DNA of 64,000 bases. Source: Microbacterium terricola (GTDB lineage Bacteria > Actinomycetota > Actinomycetes > Actinomycetales > Microbacteriaceae). The translations under genes were made by a program, and so were the position numbers. The notes beneath the pieces were generated by a model that saw only the letters and a program-made list of their open reading frames with translations, was not told where the DNA came from and ran no database searches. The DNA lies in contig NZ_AP027141.1 of NCBI RefSeq assembly GCF_027943945.1, forward strand, positions 1,302,001 to 1,366,000, written 5' to 3'. Each line of letters begins with the position of its first letter. Position 1 is the stretch's first letter. Positions 8,019 through 21,322 of the stretch are shown piece by piece.

Positions 8019-9995
8019 TCACAGGTCGAGATCGGGTACGTCGACCCGCACCCTGAGTGTATTGCGCGGGCGGGCCGGGCGCCCCTTCGGCGCCTTGCGG
8101 GAACGCAGCGCCTCGGCGATCACCGAGGCGCGCAGGCTCTCGGTGGCAGCCGTGCCCTGCGCGTAGTCGAACCGCACGAGGGCGCGCACGCCCTCGTCTG
8201 CGGCCATCGGTCCGAGCACGGCCTCGGCGTCGAGCGCGGGCACGGCCGTGCGCAGTGCGGTGAGCGCGGCGTCGACCGCCGGCCGGTCGCCGCTGAGGGC
8301 GGCCACCCGCACGGTCGGGGGCATCCGCAGCGGCGCACGGTCGGCGAGCTCGGCGCGGGCATACGCGGCGTGGGTCCAGGTCGCCAGCGCCCTGGCGACA
8401 GGGCCGGCGACGCCGACCAGGTGCACGGGCGCGCCCGGTGCGGCGAGGGCTGCGGCGTTGGACCACCAGCGCAGACACGATTCGCCGACGCGCAGATCCT
8501 CGGCCTGCAGCATCCGGTCGCCGTCGAGCAGGATCACCGCGCGGTATCCGCCCACGGCGATCGGCTCCGCGCCGCGGGTCGCGACGACGAGGGCGGGACG
8601 GGCGTCCACGTGGCTGACGGGATGGTCGCCGTCGGCCACGATGATGCGCACGCCCGGGAAGGCGCGGCCGAGCTCCTCGGCGGTGCGCTCGCTGCCGGAC
8701 GATGCCATGCGGAACCGGTCGGACGCGCAGTGCGGGCAGGTCCACCCCGGTGCCGAGCGGCCGCACCACGTGCACTCGGGCACCGCGCCGCGCCGTCGTG
8801 CCCGCAGCGGCCCCGAGCAGTGGGCGCAGCGCGCGGGTCGACGGCACTCGCCGCACACCAGCACCGGCGCGAATCCCGGCCGGGACACCTGCACGAGCAC
8901 GGGGCCGTCCTGCAGGGCCTCGCGGGCGGCGGCGAAGGCGGCGGACGGGACGCGGGCACCGCGCGACTCTCCCTCGCGCGTCGCGCTGAGCACGACCCGC
9001 GGGGTGGCTCGCCGGGCGGCCGGAAGGTCGCGCACCCATCCGACGGCGACGAGTCGCTCGACGTCGCTGGTGCGGGTGTGGCCGGCGAACAGCAGCGCGC
9101 AGCGGTCGGCCTCCTGTCGCAGCAGGGCGGCGTCACGGGCGTGCACCCCGGGGCTGAGCGGCTCGGACAGCAGCGGATCGCCGTCGTCCCACAGTGCGAT
9201 GAGTCCTGGGGCGTGCACGGGGGCGTACACGGCGGAGCGGTTGCCGACGACGACGCACGGCTCGTCGGCGAGCATCCGCAGGTACGCGCCGTACCGGTCG
9301 GGTGAGCTCTGCCTGGCGTCCACCCGCACGAGGGCGCCGGCGGGCACATGTGCGGCGAGCACGAGCTCTAGCTGCGCCTGATCACGGTGGTCGGGGACGA
9401 CGATCACCGCGCTGCGGCCGTTGGCGAGGGTGCGGACGGCTGCGGCGGCCAGCAGCTCGGTCCAGGCGCCGACGTCGACGCCCTCCAGCGGCTGCACGGG
9501 GAACGGCGGCGCATCCAGAGCGACCCGCTCCCCCGCCGCGAGCGCGTCGTCGAGTCCAGGGAAATCGGCCAGGACGCCGGCCGACCAGGAGCCGGATGCC
9601 GCCGCCACCTGCACCGACTCGGCCCCGCCGCCGGCGAGCCACGCCTTCTCGGCCCGCACCATGCGCTTCGGGATCGCGACCCGGAGGATGTCGCTCGCCG
9701 ATCCGGCCGCCCGGTCGGCCGCCCGGCGCGCCAGCGCGTACAGCGACGGCGTGAGCACCGGCACCGGCGAGACGACCGCGTCGAGGTCGGACAGCGGACG
9801 CTCCGGCGGCTCGACCTGGGCGAGTTCGACGAGGTAGCCGTCGACCATGCGGCCGGCCGTGCGCAGCGGCACCCGCACGCGCACCCCCGGCGCCACCTCG
9901 CCCGCGAGCGCGTCGGGGACGGCGTAGTCGAACAGGCGATCCAGCTGCGGCAGCGGCGAGTCGACGAGCACCCGCGCGACCAGCAGCGTCGTCAC
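8019..9995 (-). CDS. priA: primosomal protein N' without helicase motifs
   Basis: 658 residues. It has the PriA layout: N-terminal 3'-DNA-binding domain (RLFDYAVPDAL near residue 20), winged-helix, and a zinc-binding region with CGEC, CAHC, CTWC and CPHC pairs (about 365-415). The helicase part is degenerate: no GxGKT Walker A loop is found, and WDDGD stands where the DEEH box belongs. This is known for actinobacterial PriA, which is thought to lack helicase activity while keeping a replication-restart or structural role. The frame is intact, so it is not a pseudogene. It starts with GTG 30 bases after metK. Confidence 0.88.
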   Translation of the reverse strand: MTTLLVARVLVDSPLPQLDRLFDYAVPDALAGEVAPGVRVRVPLRTAGRMVDGYLVELAQVEPPERPLSDLDAVVSPVPVLTPSLYALARRAADRAAGSASDILRVAIPKRMVRAEKAWLAGGGAESVQVAAASGSWSAGVLADFPGLDDALAAGERVALDAPPFPVQPLEGVDVGAWTELLAAAAVRTLANGRSAVIVVPDHRDQAQLELVLAAHVPAGALVRVDARQSSPDRYGAYLRMLADEPCVVVGNRSAVYAPVHAPGLIALWDDGDPLLSEPLSPGVHARDAALLRQEADRCALLFAGHTRTSDVERLVAVGWVRDLPAARRATPRVVLSATREGESRGARVPSAAFAAAREALQDGPVLVQVSRPGFAPVLVCGECRRPARCAHCSGPLRARRRGAVPECTWCGRSAPGWTCPHCASDRFRMASSGSERTAEELGRAFPGVRIIVADGDHPVSHVDARPALVVATRGAEPIAVGGYRAVILLDGDRMLQAEDLRVGESCLRWWSNAAALAAPGAPVHLVGVAGPVARALATWTHAAYARAELADRAPLRMPPTVRVAALSGDRPAVDAALTALRTAVPALDAEAVLGPMAADEGVRALVRFDYAQGTAATESLRASVIAEALRSRKAPKGRPARPRNTLRVRVDVPDLDL

Positions 9996-10025
9996 GACTC
10001 GCCTCGGCGCCTGCCTGCCGTCACG

Positions 10026-11219
10026 TCAGAGTCCGGCGGCGGCGCGCAGGTCGTCCGCGCGGTCGGTGCGCTCCCACGTGAAGTCGGGCAGCTCGCGGCC
10101 GAAGTGGCCGTACGCGGCGGTCTGCGCGTAGATGGGGCGGAGCAGGTCGAGCTGGTCGATGATCGCCTTCGGGCGCAGGTCGAAGACCTCGCGGATCGCG
10201 GCGGTGATGACCTCGTCGGCGACGTGCCCTGTGCCGAAGCTCTCGACGTACAGGCCCACCGGCTTCGCCTTGCCGATCGCGTAGGCGACCTGCACCTCGA
10301 GGCGGTCGGCGAGCCCGGCGGCCACGGCGTTCTTCGCGACCCACCGCATGGCGTACGCGGCCGAGCGGTCGACCTTCGACGGGTCCTTGCCGCTGAAGGC
10401 GCCGCCGCCGTGACGGGAGGCGCCGCCGTAGGTGTCGATGATGATCTTGCGGCCGGTGAGCCCGGCGTCGCCCTTGGGGCCGCCGATGACGAACGGCCCG
10501 GCCGGGTTGATGTAGTAGCTCACATCGGGCAGCTCGAGACCTGTGCGCTCGAGCACCGGGTCGATGACCTCGGCCTTGACCGCCGCGCGCAGCGCCTTCT
10601 GCGAGATGTCGGGCTGGTGCTGGGTGGACAGCACGACGGATTCGACCGTCTTCGGGACCGACCCGTCGTAGCCCAGGGTGACCTGCGTCTTGCCGTCCGG
10701 TCGCAGGAACGGCAGGCTGCCGTCGCGCCGCACCTCGGTGAGGCGCTCGGCGATGCGATGGGCCGTCCAGATCGCCATCGGCATGAGCTCGGGCGTCTCG
10801 TTGGTGGCGTAGCCGAACATGATGCCCTGGTCGCCGGCACCCTGCTCGTCGCGCGGGTCGACCGAGCCGCCCTCGCGACGCTCGAACGCCTTGTCGACGC
10901 CGGCCGCGATGTCGGAGGACTGCGCGCCGATCGAGACGCTGACCCCGCAGGAGTCGCCGTCGAAGCCGGTCTCCGACGAGGTGTACCCGATGCGGTTGAC
11001 GACGCCGCGCACGATGGCGGGGATCTCGACGTACGCGCTCGTGGAGACCTCGCCGGCGACGTGGACGAGACCGGTCGTCACGAGGGTCTCGACGGCGACG
11101 CGCCCGTGCGGGTCTTCCGTGAGGATGGCATCGAGGATGCTGTCGGAGATCTGGTCGCAGATCTTGTCGGGGTGACCTTCGGTGACGGACTCCGAGGTGA
11201 ACAGGCGAAGGTCGCTCAT
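10026..11219 (-). CDS. metK: S-adenosylmethionine synthetase
   Basis: 397 residues, the normal length. It makes S-adenosylmethionine from methionine and ATP. Landmarks are [16 protein letters not shown] (active-site His16 and Asp18), the flexible-loop region around residue 100, [20 protein letters not shown] and the [14 protein letters not shown] segment with the catalytic Lys. The ATG follows CTGGAG by 5 bases. Between it and rpoZ, where many actinobacteria carry coaBC, there are only 117 bases. Confidence 0.97.
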   Translation of the reverse strand: MSDLRLFTSESVTEGHPDKICDQISDSILDAILTEDPHGRVAVETLVTTGLVHVAGEVSTSAYVEIPAIVRGVVNRIGYTSSETGFDGDSCGVSVSIGAQSSDIAAGVDKAFERREGGSVDPRDEQGAGDQGIMFGYATNETPELMPMAIWTAHRIAERLTEVRRDGSLPFLRPDGKTQVTLGYDGSVPKTVESVVLSTQHQPDISQKALRAAVKAEVIDPVLERTGLELPDVSYYINPAGPFVIGGPKGDAGLTGRKIIIDTYGGASRHGGGAFSGKDPSKVDRSAAYAMRWVAKNAVAAGLADRLEVQVAYAIGKAKPVGLYVESFGTGHVADEVITAAIREVFDLRPKAIIDQLDLLRPIYAQTAAYGHFGRELPDFTWERTDRADDLRAAAGL

Positions 11220-11336
11220 CGATGCTCCAGGTGGGGTGGGAAACCGGTCACAGTATGCCCGCAACGGCCGACACGCCGGGGGTAGAACGCCTCAGGGCGT
11301 CATACCTCGCAGCGGGCCGGCCGTTGGGGAGGAGGA

Positions 11337-11591
11337 TTACTCGGCGGCGCGCAGGCGCAGCTTGTCCTCGTGGATCTCGTGCATCGCGATCGTCAGCGGC
11401 TTGTCCTCGACGCTGGAGTCGACGAGCGGGCCGACGTTGTCGAAGAGGTTGCCCTCGTGAAGGTCGGAGTAGTAGTCGTTGATCTGACGCGCGCGCTTGG
11501 ATGCGTAGATCACGAGCTGGTACTTGGAGTCGACCTTCTCGAGCAGGCTGTCGATGGGCGGGTCGATAATGCCCTGGGTGCGTGCGGCCAT
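11337..11591 (-). CDS. rpoZ: RNA polymerase omega subunit
   Basis: 84 residues. Omega helps fold and assemble the beta' subunit of RNA polymerase. The [25 protein letters not shown] core (about 13-37) is the conserved omega fold, and the short acidic C-terminal tail is typical of actinobacteria. A strong CAGGAGG site lies 7 bases upstream. It follows gmk directly, as in most bacteria, and is well separated from metK by a spacer with a small hairpin (ACGCC-TCAG-GGCGT, 11287-11300). Confidence 0.95.
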   Translation of the reverse strand: MAARTQGIIDPPIDSLLEKVDSKYQLVIYASKRARQINDYYSDLHEGNLFDNVGPLVDSSVEDKPLTIAMHEIHEDKLRLRAAE

Positions 11592-11662
11592 GGATGGACC
11601 TCCTGGTCAAGCGATGGAAAAGTCGGGCAGCCACAGCATCCGCTGGGCATCCCTGCAGTCTA

Positions 11663-12559
11663 TCAGGGGGTCAGCGAGGCGACCTCGCCCGCTGCGCGGG
11701 CGATGTCGTCGTTCACGACCCGGTAGTCGAACTCGTTCTGGGCGGCCAGCTCGGTCTTCGCGGTGCGCAGGCGCCTGGCGCGCTCCTCCTCGTCCTCCGT
11801 GCCGCGGCCGACGAGCCGCTGCACGAGTTCGTCCCAGCTGGGCGGGAGCAGGAACACGAGGGTCGCCTTCGGCTCGGCGGCTCGCACCTGGCGGGCGCCC
11901 TGCAGGTCGATCTCCAGCAGCACCGTCCTGCCCGCGGCGAGGGCCTCCTCGATCGGACGCCGCGGCGTGCCGTAGCGGAAGCGGTTGTGCACGGTGGCGT
12001 GCTCGAGCAGCTCGCCGTCTGCGATGAGGCGGTCGAACTCCGCGTCGTCGACGAAGAAGTAGTGCTCGCCGTCGACCTCGCCCGGCCGCGGCGCGCGGGT
12101 GGTCGCCGACACCGACAGGTGGATCTCGGGGTGGTGCTCCTTGATGTGCGCGGCGACCGTGCCCTTGCCGACGGCGGTCGGCCCGGCCAGCACGATCAGG
12201 CGACTGCGGCCCGCGCGCGGACCCTGCTCCGGCCAGCGGCCGTCCAGGAACCCCTGCAGCGCGGTGCGCTGGCGCGAGCCGAGTCCGCCCAGCCGCTTGA
12301 CCGGGGAGATCGCGAGCTCGGCGAGCAGGCGGTCGCGCTTGCCCTCGCCGATCGCGGGGATCGCGGTGAGGAACTCGGTGACGCGCATCGCGGCGGCCGG
12401 CGACTCGGGGTCGGCCCAGGCGCGGCGCAGCAGCTCCTGGGGGGTGATGACGCGCATGGCGACATCCTTCTTGACGGCCGCGCGGGCGCGGCGGGCGGCG
12501 ACGGCGCGACGGGAAGCCGCGACCCGATCGACCTCGGGGGGACGCTGAGCGTCAGGCAC
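11663..12559 (-). CDS. gmk: MihF (integration host factor) - guanylate kinase fusion
   Basis: 298 residues in two parts. Residues about 110-298 are guanylate kinase, which phosphorylates GMP: Walker [10 protein letters not shown] (126-134), GMP-binding [11 protein letters not shown] (150-161), YFFVDDAEF and the [11 protein letters not shown]alker B region (216-225). Residues about 8-108 resemble actinobacterial integration host factor: a basic helix rich in ARRARA, then [17 protein letters not shown] and [12 protein letters not shown], the segments conserved in mycobacterial mIHF. In M. tuberculosis mihF is a separate gene directly upstream of gmk. The GTG start at 12559 has AGGAG 6 bases upstream and overlaps the pyrF stop by 8 bases, and no stop or frame break separates the parts. 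An internal ATG (residue 35) would cut the MihF part and lacks a good ribosome site. Confidence 0.88.
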   Translation of the reverse strand: MPDAQRPPEVDRVAASRRAVAARRARAAVKKDVAMRVITPQELLRRAWADPESPAAAMRVTEFLTAIPAIGEGKRDRLLAELAISPVKRLGGLGSRQRTALQGFLDGRWPEQGPRAGRSRLIVLAGPTAVGKGTVAAHIKEHHPEIHLSVSATTRAPRPGEVDGEHYFFVDDAEFDRLIADGELLEHATVHNRFRYGTPRRPIEEALAAGRTVLLEIDLQGARQVRAAEPKATLVFLLPPSWDELVQRLVGRGTEDEEERARRLRTAKTELAAQNEFDYRVVNDDIARAAGEVASLTP

Positions 12560-13423
12560 GGGTGCTCCTGTACTCGTTCTGGCTGATGTGGATGGCGTCG
12601 ACGAGACCGTCAGGACCCGCCGAGAGGATGCTGCGGCTCTCGCTCGCGAGGACGTTGGGGGCGTGCGACCCGAAGATGCGCGCGAGATCGGCCGGCCGGG
12701 CGCCCTGCGCCCCGAAGCCCGGCGCCAGGATCGGCGCGCCGCGCAGGGCGGCGTCGGTGAGCCCGACCGCCTCGCGGTCGACGGTCGCGCCCACGACGAG
12801 TCCGATCGATCCGAGCCCCTCACCGAACGCGGCGCGGCCGTTCGCCCAGGCGACGCCGTGCGTCACCCAGTCGGCCACCGTCTGACCGCGCTGGGCCTCG
12901 GCGATCGTGACCTCGGCGGACTGCAGTCCGAAGCCCTCCGGGTTCGAGGTGGCGGCCAGCACGAACAGCCCTTTCCCCGCGCGCATGGCGTGGGCGATGG
13001 TGCCGCGCAGGGAATCGGGGCCGAGGTAGGGGCTCACCGTCAGGGCGTCCGCCTCGAGCGGTGCGCCGGGGGTCAGCCACGCGGCCGCGTAGCCGTCCAT
13101 CGTGGTGCCGATGTCGCCGCGCTTGGCGTCGGCGACGACCAGCAGGTCCGCGGCGCGGGCCGCGGCGAGGATCTCCTCGAGCGCAGCGAAGCCGGCCGAG
13201 CCGAACCGCTCGAAGAACGACACCTGCGGCTTGACGACCGCGACCCGGCCGGCGGCGGCCTCGACCACCCGCAGGCCGAACTCGCGCACGCCGGCGGCCG
13301 ACGCATCCATCCCCCACTCGGCGAGCAGGTGCTCGTGGGGGTCGATGCCGACGCACAGCGGCCCGAACTCGTCGAGACGGGCGCGCAGACGGGTGCCGAA
13401 ACCTCCGACCGGATCAGAGACCG

Positions 13424-13427
<4 letters not shown>
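12552..13427 (-). CDS. pyrF: orotidine 5'-phosphate decarboxylase, type 2
   Basis: 291 residues, the longer type 2 form found in actinobacteria. It decarboxylates OMP to UMP, the last step of the pathway encoded here. The catalytic [14 protein letters not shown] motif (about 95-108) carries the Lys-Asp-Lys-Asp charge network, and SPYLGPDSL and LAPGFGAQG form the phosphate end of the barrel. The GTG start overlaps the carB stop by four bases (GTGA). Confidence 0.95.
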
Positions 13428-16728
<3,301 letters not shown>

Positions 16729-16729
<1 letters not shown>

Positions 16730-17880
16730 CAGTCGTTGTCCTTCTTGCTGGAGACGACCAGGTCGCGGAACCGGTCGAAGAGGTAGTTGGCATCGTGCGG
16801 ACCGGCGGCCGCCTCGGGGTGGTACTGCACCGAGAAGGCAGGCAGGTCGAGGGCGCGCAGGCCCTCCACGACGTTGTCGTTGAGGCCGACGTGGCTGACC
16901 TCGACGCGGCCGTAGCCGGCCGGGCTGTCCACGACGCCCTCGGTCGGCGCGTCCACGGCGAACCCGTGGTTGTGCGCGGTGATCTCGACACGGCCGGTCT
17001 GCTTGTCCAGCACAGGCTGGTTGATGCCGCGGTGGCCGAACGGGAGCTTGTAGGTGCCGAACCCCAGGGCGCGGCCGAGCAGCTGGTTGCCGAAGCAGAT
17101 GCCGAAGAACGGCAGCTTCTCATCGAGCACGGAGCGCAGGAGGGCGACGTGATCGTCGGAGGCGGCGGGGTCGCCGGGGCCGTTGGAGTAGAAGACGCCG
17201 ACCGGGTCGATCCCGCGGATGTCGTCGATCGTCGCGCTCTGCGGCAGCACGTGGACGTCGAAGCCGCGGGCCGCCAGGTTGAGCACGGTCGCCTGCTTGA
17301 CGCCGAGGTCGAGCACGGCCAGGTTGCCGAGGCGCTCGCCGGTCGCGGGGGTGACCTCGGCGGTGGAGACGGACACCTGGGCGGACAGGTTGAGCCCGGC
17401 CATCTGGGGTGCCTCACGCACCAGGCGCAGCTGCTCGTCGGGGTCGATGGACGCAGCATCCCCCGAGAAGACGCCGCCGCGCATGCTGCCGGCCGCACGG
17501 ATGTGGCGGGTCACCGACCGGGTGTCGATGCCGCTGATGCCGACGATGCCGTCGGTCTCGAGGGCTTCGTCGAGGGAGTTCTCCGAGCGCCAGTTCGAGA
17601 CGACGCGGGAAGGATCGCGCACGATGTAGCCGGCCACCCAGATGCGGCGGGACTCGACATCCTCGCCGTTCATGCCGGTGTTGCCGATGTGCGGCGCGGT
17701 CTGCAGGACGATCTGACCCGCGTACGAGGGGTCGGTCAGCGTCTCCTGGTAGCCGGTCATGCCGGTGGCGAAGACGACCTCGCCGAGGGTGGTCCCCCGG
17801 GCGCCGTAGGCGCGGCCGGTGTGACGGGTGCCGTCCTCGAGCACGAGGACAGCAGGGTCTCTGGTGAACAGCGCGTTCAT
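16729..17880 (-). CDS. carA: carbamoyl-phosphate synthase small subunit
   Basis: 383 residues. The class I glutamine amidotransferase subunit releases ammonia for CarB. The nucleophile Cys262 lies in [12 protein letters not shown], and the catalytic His-Glu pair in SVQYHPEA near residue 350. The N-terminal half (about 1-150) is the CarA-specific domain with [21 protein letters not shown]. The ATG overlaps the stop of the upstream membrane protein by four bases, with a CAGGAAG site upstream. Confidence 0.96.
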
Positions 17881-18380
17881 GCGTCGCTTCCTGTCGATGT
17901 GGTGAGGGCCCCGATGGCGTCGCTCAGGGCACGGGCCGAGGCGTCCTGCGGCCGGAGGTACGAATCCACGGTGGTGGCGGGGTCGATGCGCCAGGTCAGG
18001 CGCACGAGTCCGTCGCGCTCGACCACACGGTCGATGGCGACTGTCGCCTGGGCGACCTCGACGATCGCGTCGCGGCCGATCACGACGCGCGGCCGGCCGG
18101 TGAGGTCCAGTGCGACGCCCGCCGTGGTCACGGTGACGTCGGCGCGGGACCGGAAGCCGAGGCCGCGGATCGCGAGACGCTCGAGCGGCTCGCCGTGGCG
18201 GGTGGTGGCGACGTACAGCGCCGGGAAGACGCCGAGGGTCGTGGCATCGGCGGCGAGCTCCCCGACCGGGGCGGTCAGGCCGCGGTCGCGCCGGGTGCGC
18301 CGCCACCAGCCGAAGGCGATCAGGCCGAGGATCAGCACCGCCGCGCCGATCATGACGAGCAGTGCGGCTTCCTGCGTCAC
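17877..18380 (-). CDS. membrane-anchored PH-like protein of the pyr operon
   Basis: 167 residues. One N-terminal transmembrane helix (about 8-25) ends in WWRRTRRDR, so the rest is probably cytoplasmic. The soluble part (about 45-150) is mostly beta strand, ending in a helix ([11 protein letters not shown]), consistent with a PH-like fold. A protein of this type sits between pyrC and carA in many actinobacteria (Rv1382 in M. tuberculosis) and has no known role. It overlaps pyrC and carA by four bases on each side and is surely co-translated with them. Confidence 0.8.
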   Translation of the reverse strand: MTQEAALLVMIGAAVLILGLIAFGWWRRTRRDRGLTAPVGELAADATTLGVFPALYVATTRHGEPLERLAIRGLGFRSRADVTVTTAGVALDLTGRPRVVIGRDAIVEVAQATVAIDRVVERDGLVRLTWRIDPATTVDSYLRPQDASARALSDAIGALTTSTGSDA

Positions 18381-19687
18381 GCGTGCACCCCCGGCGTCTC
18401 GAGCAGGGCGCCGTCGGCGACCGTCGCGGCGCCGCGGTAGAAGGTCCAGCGCACCTCGCCCGGCAGCTCCCTGCCGAGGTAGGGCGAGTTGACGCTGCGA
18501 CCGCGCAGGTCGCCGGTCGAGAAGGTGCGCGAGGGCCGCGGGTCGTAGAGCGTCAGCGACGCGGACTCCCCCGCCGCCAGCGGCGTGCCGTGGCCGGCGA
18601 GGCGTCCGATCTGCGCGGGCGCCTGCGACATGACCCTGGCGACGTCGTCCCAGCCGAGCAGGCCGGTGTCGACCATCGACTCCTGCACGACGCGCAGCGC
18701 GCTCTCGAGCCCGACCATGCCGTTCGCCGCCGCCTGCCACTCGCACGCCTTCGCCTCGGCGGGGTGCGGAGCGTGGTCGGTCGCCACGATGTCGATCGTG
18801 CCGTCGGCGAGGCCCTCGCGGACGGCCTGCACGTCCTCGGCGCGGCGCAGCGGCGGGTTGACCTTGAACCGCGCGTCGTAGCCGCGGGCGAGCTCGTCGG
18901 TGAGGAGCAGGTGGTGCGGCGTGACCTCGGCGGTCACCGCGATGCCGCGCTTCTTGGCCCAGCGGATGATGTCGACCGAGCCCGCGGTGGACAGGTGGCA
19001 CACGTGCAGCCGCGAGCCGACGTGCTCGGCGAGCAGCACGTCGCGGGCGATGATGGACTCCTCCGCCACGGCGGGCCAGCCGGTCAGTCCCAGTTCGGCC
19101 GACACGGCGCCCTCGTTGAGCTGGGCGCCCTCGGTGAGCCGCGGGTCCTGCGCGTGCTGCGCCACGACGCCGTCGAACGCCTTCACGTACTCGAGCGCCC
19201 TGCGCATGATGAGCGGGTCCCAGACGCAGAAGCCGTCGTCGCTGAAGACGCGCACGCGGGCGCGGGATGAGGCCATCGCGCCGAGCTCGGCGAGCCGCTC
19301 GCCCTTCTGTCCGACCGTGACGGCGCCGATGGGCTGCACCGTGACGTAGCCGGCGGCCTCCCCGAGCGCGAGCTCCTGCTCGACGACGCCTGCGGTGTCG
19401 GCGACGGGCGAGGTGTTCGGCATCGCGAACACCGCGGTGTAGCCGCCGGCGGCGGCGGCCCGCGATCCGGTGAGGATCGTCTCGGACGCCTCGTAGCCGG
19501 GTTCGCGCAGGTGCGTGTGCAGGTCGACGAGGCCGGGCAGGGCGATCAGTCCGTCGGCGTCGATCACGGTGGCGCCGGCTCGGCTGAGGCCGGTGCCGAC
19601 CTCGGCGATGGCGCCGTCCGCGATCAGGATGTCGGCCGCGTCGCCGCCGTTCAGTCGTGCTCCCCGGAGAAGGTGGACCTGGCTCAT
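18377..19687 (-). CDS. pyrC: dihydroorotase
   Basis: 436 residues, class I dihydroorotase size. It cyclises N-carbamoyl-aspartate to dihydroorotate. The first zinc ligands are in [11 protein letters not shown] (His57, His59), with the SDDGF and CHLST segments and the catalytic Asp in VATDHAPH (about 300). The start ATG overlaps the pyrB stop by four bases. Confidence 0.95.
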   Translation of the reverse strand: MSQVHLLRGARLNGGDAADILIADGAIAEVGTGLSRAGATVIDADGLIALPGLVDLHTHLREPGYEASETILTGSRAAAAGGYTAVFAMPNTSPVADTAGVVEQELALGEAAGYVTVQPIGAVTVGQKGERLAELGAMASSRARVRVFSDDGFCVWDPLIMRRALEYVKAFDGVVAQHAQDPRLTEGAQLNEGAVSAELGLTGWPAVAEESIIARDVLLAEHVGSRLHVCHLSTAGSVDIIRWAKKRGIAVTAEVTPHHLLLTDELARGYDARFKVNPPLRRAEDVQAVREGLADGTIDIVATDHAPHPAEAKACEWQAAANGMVGLESALRVVQESMVDTGLLGWDDVARVMSQAPAQIGRLAGHGTPLAAGESASLTLYDPRPSRTFSTGDLRGRSVNSPYLGRELPGEVRWTFYRGAATVADGALLETPGVHA

Positions 19688-20664
19688 CGGCTCGCCTCCC
19701 TCTGATTGTCGCTGTCGGTGCCTGCTTGCTCGCCCGCCAGCAGCAGGTACAGCACAGCCATGCGCACCGAGACTCCGTTGGCGACCTGCTCGAGCACCGT
19801 CGCGCGCGCCGAATCGGCGGCTTCTGCGGAGATCTCCAGGCCGCGGTTCATCGGGCCAGGGTGCATCACCATGCTACCGGCTCCGAGAGCGGACAACCGC
19901 TGCGGGTCGAGGCCCCAGCGTCGGGAATACTCCCGTTCAGTCGGGAAATACGCCGCATTCATGCGCTCCAGCTGGATGCGCAGCATCATGAGGGCGTCCG
20001 GACGCTGCGCGATCGCCTCGTCGAGGTCGTAGAGGATCGTCGCGGGCCACCCCGACACGTCCTGCGGCACCAGGGTCGGCGGGGCGACCAGAGTGACCTC
20101 GGCCCCGAGCGTCGCCAGCAGCCACACGTTCGAGCGGGCCACGCGCGAGTGCAGCACGTCGCCGACGATCGTCACCTTCACGCCGGCGAGGTCGCGCCCG
20201 CGGCTGTCGGCGCCGAAGGTGCGCTTGCGGATCGTGAAGGCATCCAGCAGCGCCTGGGTCGGGTGCTCGTGGGTGCCGTCCCCCGCGTTGACGACACCCG
20301 CGGTGATCCAGCCGCTGGTGGCGAGGGTGAGCGGTGCGCCGGAGGCGCCGTGGCGGATGACGACGGCATCCGCCCCCATCGCCTGCAGCGTCTGCGCGGT
20401 GTCCTGCAGCGACTCGCCCTTCGAGACGCTGGAACCCTTCGCGGAGAAGTTGATGACGTCCGCCGAGAGGCGCTTGGCGGCCGCCTCGAACGAGATGCGG
20501 GTGCGCGTGGAGTCCTCGAAGAACAGGTTCACCACGGTCTTGCCGCGCAGGGTCGGCAGCTTCCTGACCTCGCGCTGCTGCGTGTCGGCCATGTCCTCGG
20601 CGACGTCGAGGATGCGGATCGCATCGGCGCGTCCGAGCGTCTGGGTGTCCAGGAGATGCCTCAT
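19684..20664 (-). CDS. pyrB: aspartate carbamoyltransferase catalytic subunit
   Basis: 326 residues. It transfers the carbamoyl group to aspartate. The carbamoyl-phosphate loop is [13 protein letters not shown] (about 48-60), with [21 protein letters not shown] and MHPGPMNRG marking the other active-site parts. No pyrI regulatory subunit is present, as expected in actinobacteria. It overlaps pyrR by four bases (ATGA). A much longer same-phase frame upstream is out-of-frame pyrR and was dropped. Confidence 0.96.
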   Translation of the reverse strand: MRHLLDTQTLGRADAIRILDVAEDMADTQQREVRKLPTLRGKTVVNLFFEDSTRTRISFEAAAKRLSADVINFSAKGSSVSKGESLQDTAQTLQAMGADAVVIRHGASGAPLTLATSGWITAGVVNAGDGTHEHPTQALLDAFTIRKRTFGADSRGRDLAGVKVTIVGDVLHSRVARSNVWLLATLGAEVTLVAPPTLVPQDVSGWPATILYDLDEAIAQRPDALMMLRIQLERMNAAYFPTEREYSRRWGLDPQRLSALGAGSMVMHPGPMNRGLEISAEAADSARATVLEQVANGVSVRMAVLYLLLAGEQAGTDSDNQREASR

Positions 20665-21191
20665 GAGCCGATCGTCACCCCCTCGTCGCCGTCGACCTCG
20701 GTCAGGCGCACGTTCACGCGCTCGTCTCGGGCGCTGGGGAGGTTCTTGCCCACGAAGTCGGGGCGGATCGGGAGTTCGCGGTGACCGCGGTCGACCAGCG
20801 TCGCCAGGCGCACGGCCGCGGGGCGGCCGATGTCCTGGAGCGCGTCCAGCGCGGCGCGGATGCTGCGCCCGGAGAACAGCACGTCGTCCACGAGCACGAC
20901 GACCTTGCCGTCGATGCCGCCAGGCGGGATCTGCGTCGGCTGCGGCGTCCGCGTCGGGTTGCGGTGCAGGTCGTCGCGGTACATCGTGACGTCGAGCGCC
21001 CCGATCGGGACGCTGCGCCCGCCGAATTCGGCGATCAGGGCCCCGATCCGCTCGGCCAGGGCGACGCCGCGCGTCGGGATCCCGAGGAGGACCAGGTCGT
21101 CGGGCCCACGATTGGACTCGAGGATCTCGTGCGAGATCCGAGTCAGGGCCCTGGTGATGTCGGCCGCATGCAGCACGGTGCGCGTGCTCAT
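20661..21191 (-). CDS. pyrR: bifunctional pyr operon regulator / uracil phosphoribosyltransferase
   Basis: 176 residues. PyrR senses uridine nucleotides and controls the pyr mRNA; in mycobacteria it is reported to act on translation initiation. The PRPP-binding motif [13 protein letters not shown] (about 96-108) is intact. It heads a six-step operon (pyrR-pyrB-pyrC-PH-like-carA-carB-pyrF) joined by one- to four-base overlaps. The ATG has AAGGGAG 6 bases upstream. The leader of about 50 bases is too short for a classical antiterminator/terminator pair, which favours translational control. Confidence 0.95.
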   Translation of the reverse strand: MSTRTVLHAADITRALTRISHEILESNRGPDDLVLLGIPTRGVALAERIGALIAEFGGRSVPIGALDVTMYRDDLHRNPTRTPQPTQIPPGGIDGKVVVLVDDVLFSGRSIRAALDALQDIGRPAAVRLATLVDRGHRELPIRPDFVGKNLPSARDERVNVRLTEVDGDEGVTIGS

Positions 21192-21247
21192 CCGCCGCTC
21201 CCTTCTCCGCCTCACAGGACGGGGTTAAAGGTTGCTGTCGAACACCC

Positions 21248-21280
21248 AGCCTAGCGTTCGCGCAGCGTGCTCGGCGAACG
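21248..21280 (-). promoter_or_regulatory. candidate pyr operon promoter with inverted repeat
   Basis: Minus-strand TAGGCT (21253-21248) as -10 would give a leader of about 50 bases before pyrR. Overlapping the -35 side is an inverted repeat, CGTTCGC (21255-21261) and GCGAACG (21274-21280), with a 12-base spacer. The -35 match is poor (TTCGCC, 19-base spacing). The repeat may be an operator or chance. Confidence 0.35.
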
Positions 21281-21285
21281 GATGC

Positions 21286-21314
21286 TTGACACCTAGGCAC
21301 GCTAGGCCTAGCAT
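21286..21314 (+). promoter_or_regulatory. promoter of the padR operon
   Basis: TTGACA (21286-21291), a 17-base spacer and TAGCAT (21309-21314). The predicted start point (about 21321-21323) falls on the padR ATG, so the mRNA is leaderless. This is the best sigma-70-type promoter in the window by sequence. Confidence 0.75.
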
Positions 21315-21322
21315 CCCTAGGT
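21291..21322. promoter_or_regulatory. probable PadR operator, nested palindrome
   Basis: A symmetric element around 21306.5: ACCTAGG (21291-21297), GCTAGGCCTAGC (21301-21312, a perfect palindrome), CCTAGGT (21316-21322). It covers the spacer, the -10 box and the start point, so a bound dimer would block RNA polymerase. Autorepression by the PadR protein encoded right after it is the simplest reading. Confidence 0.7.

Noticed and set aside
7087..9039. A long frame joining Arg-rich sequence to Fmt
   Set aside because: The first half is priA out of frame; Fmt has a proper start and ribosome site at 8010.
8019..9995. priA as a decayed pseudogene
   Set aside because: The frame is intact and the lack of helicase motifs is shared by actinobacterial PriA proteins.
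11220..11336. S-adenosylmethionine riboswitch before metK
   Set aside because: Only a weak five-base-pair hairpin is visible and the leader is too short and lacks the conserved junction sequences.
21192..21247. PyrR-controlled antiterminator in the pyr leader
   Set aside because: The leader of about 50 bases has no alternative stem-loops or T-run; translational control is more plausible.
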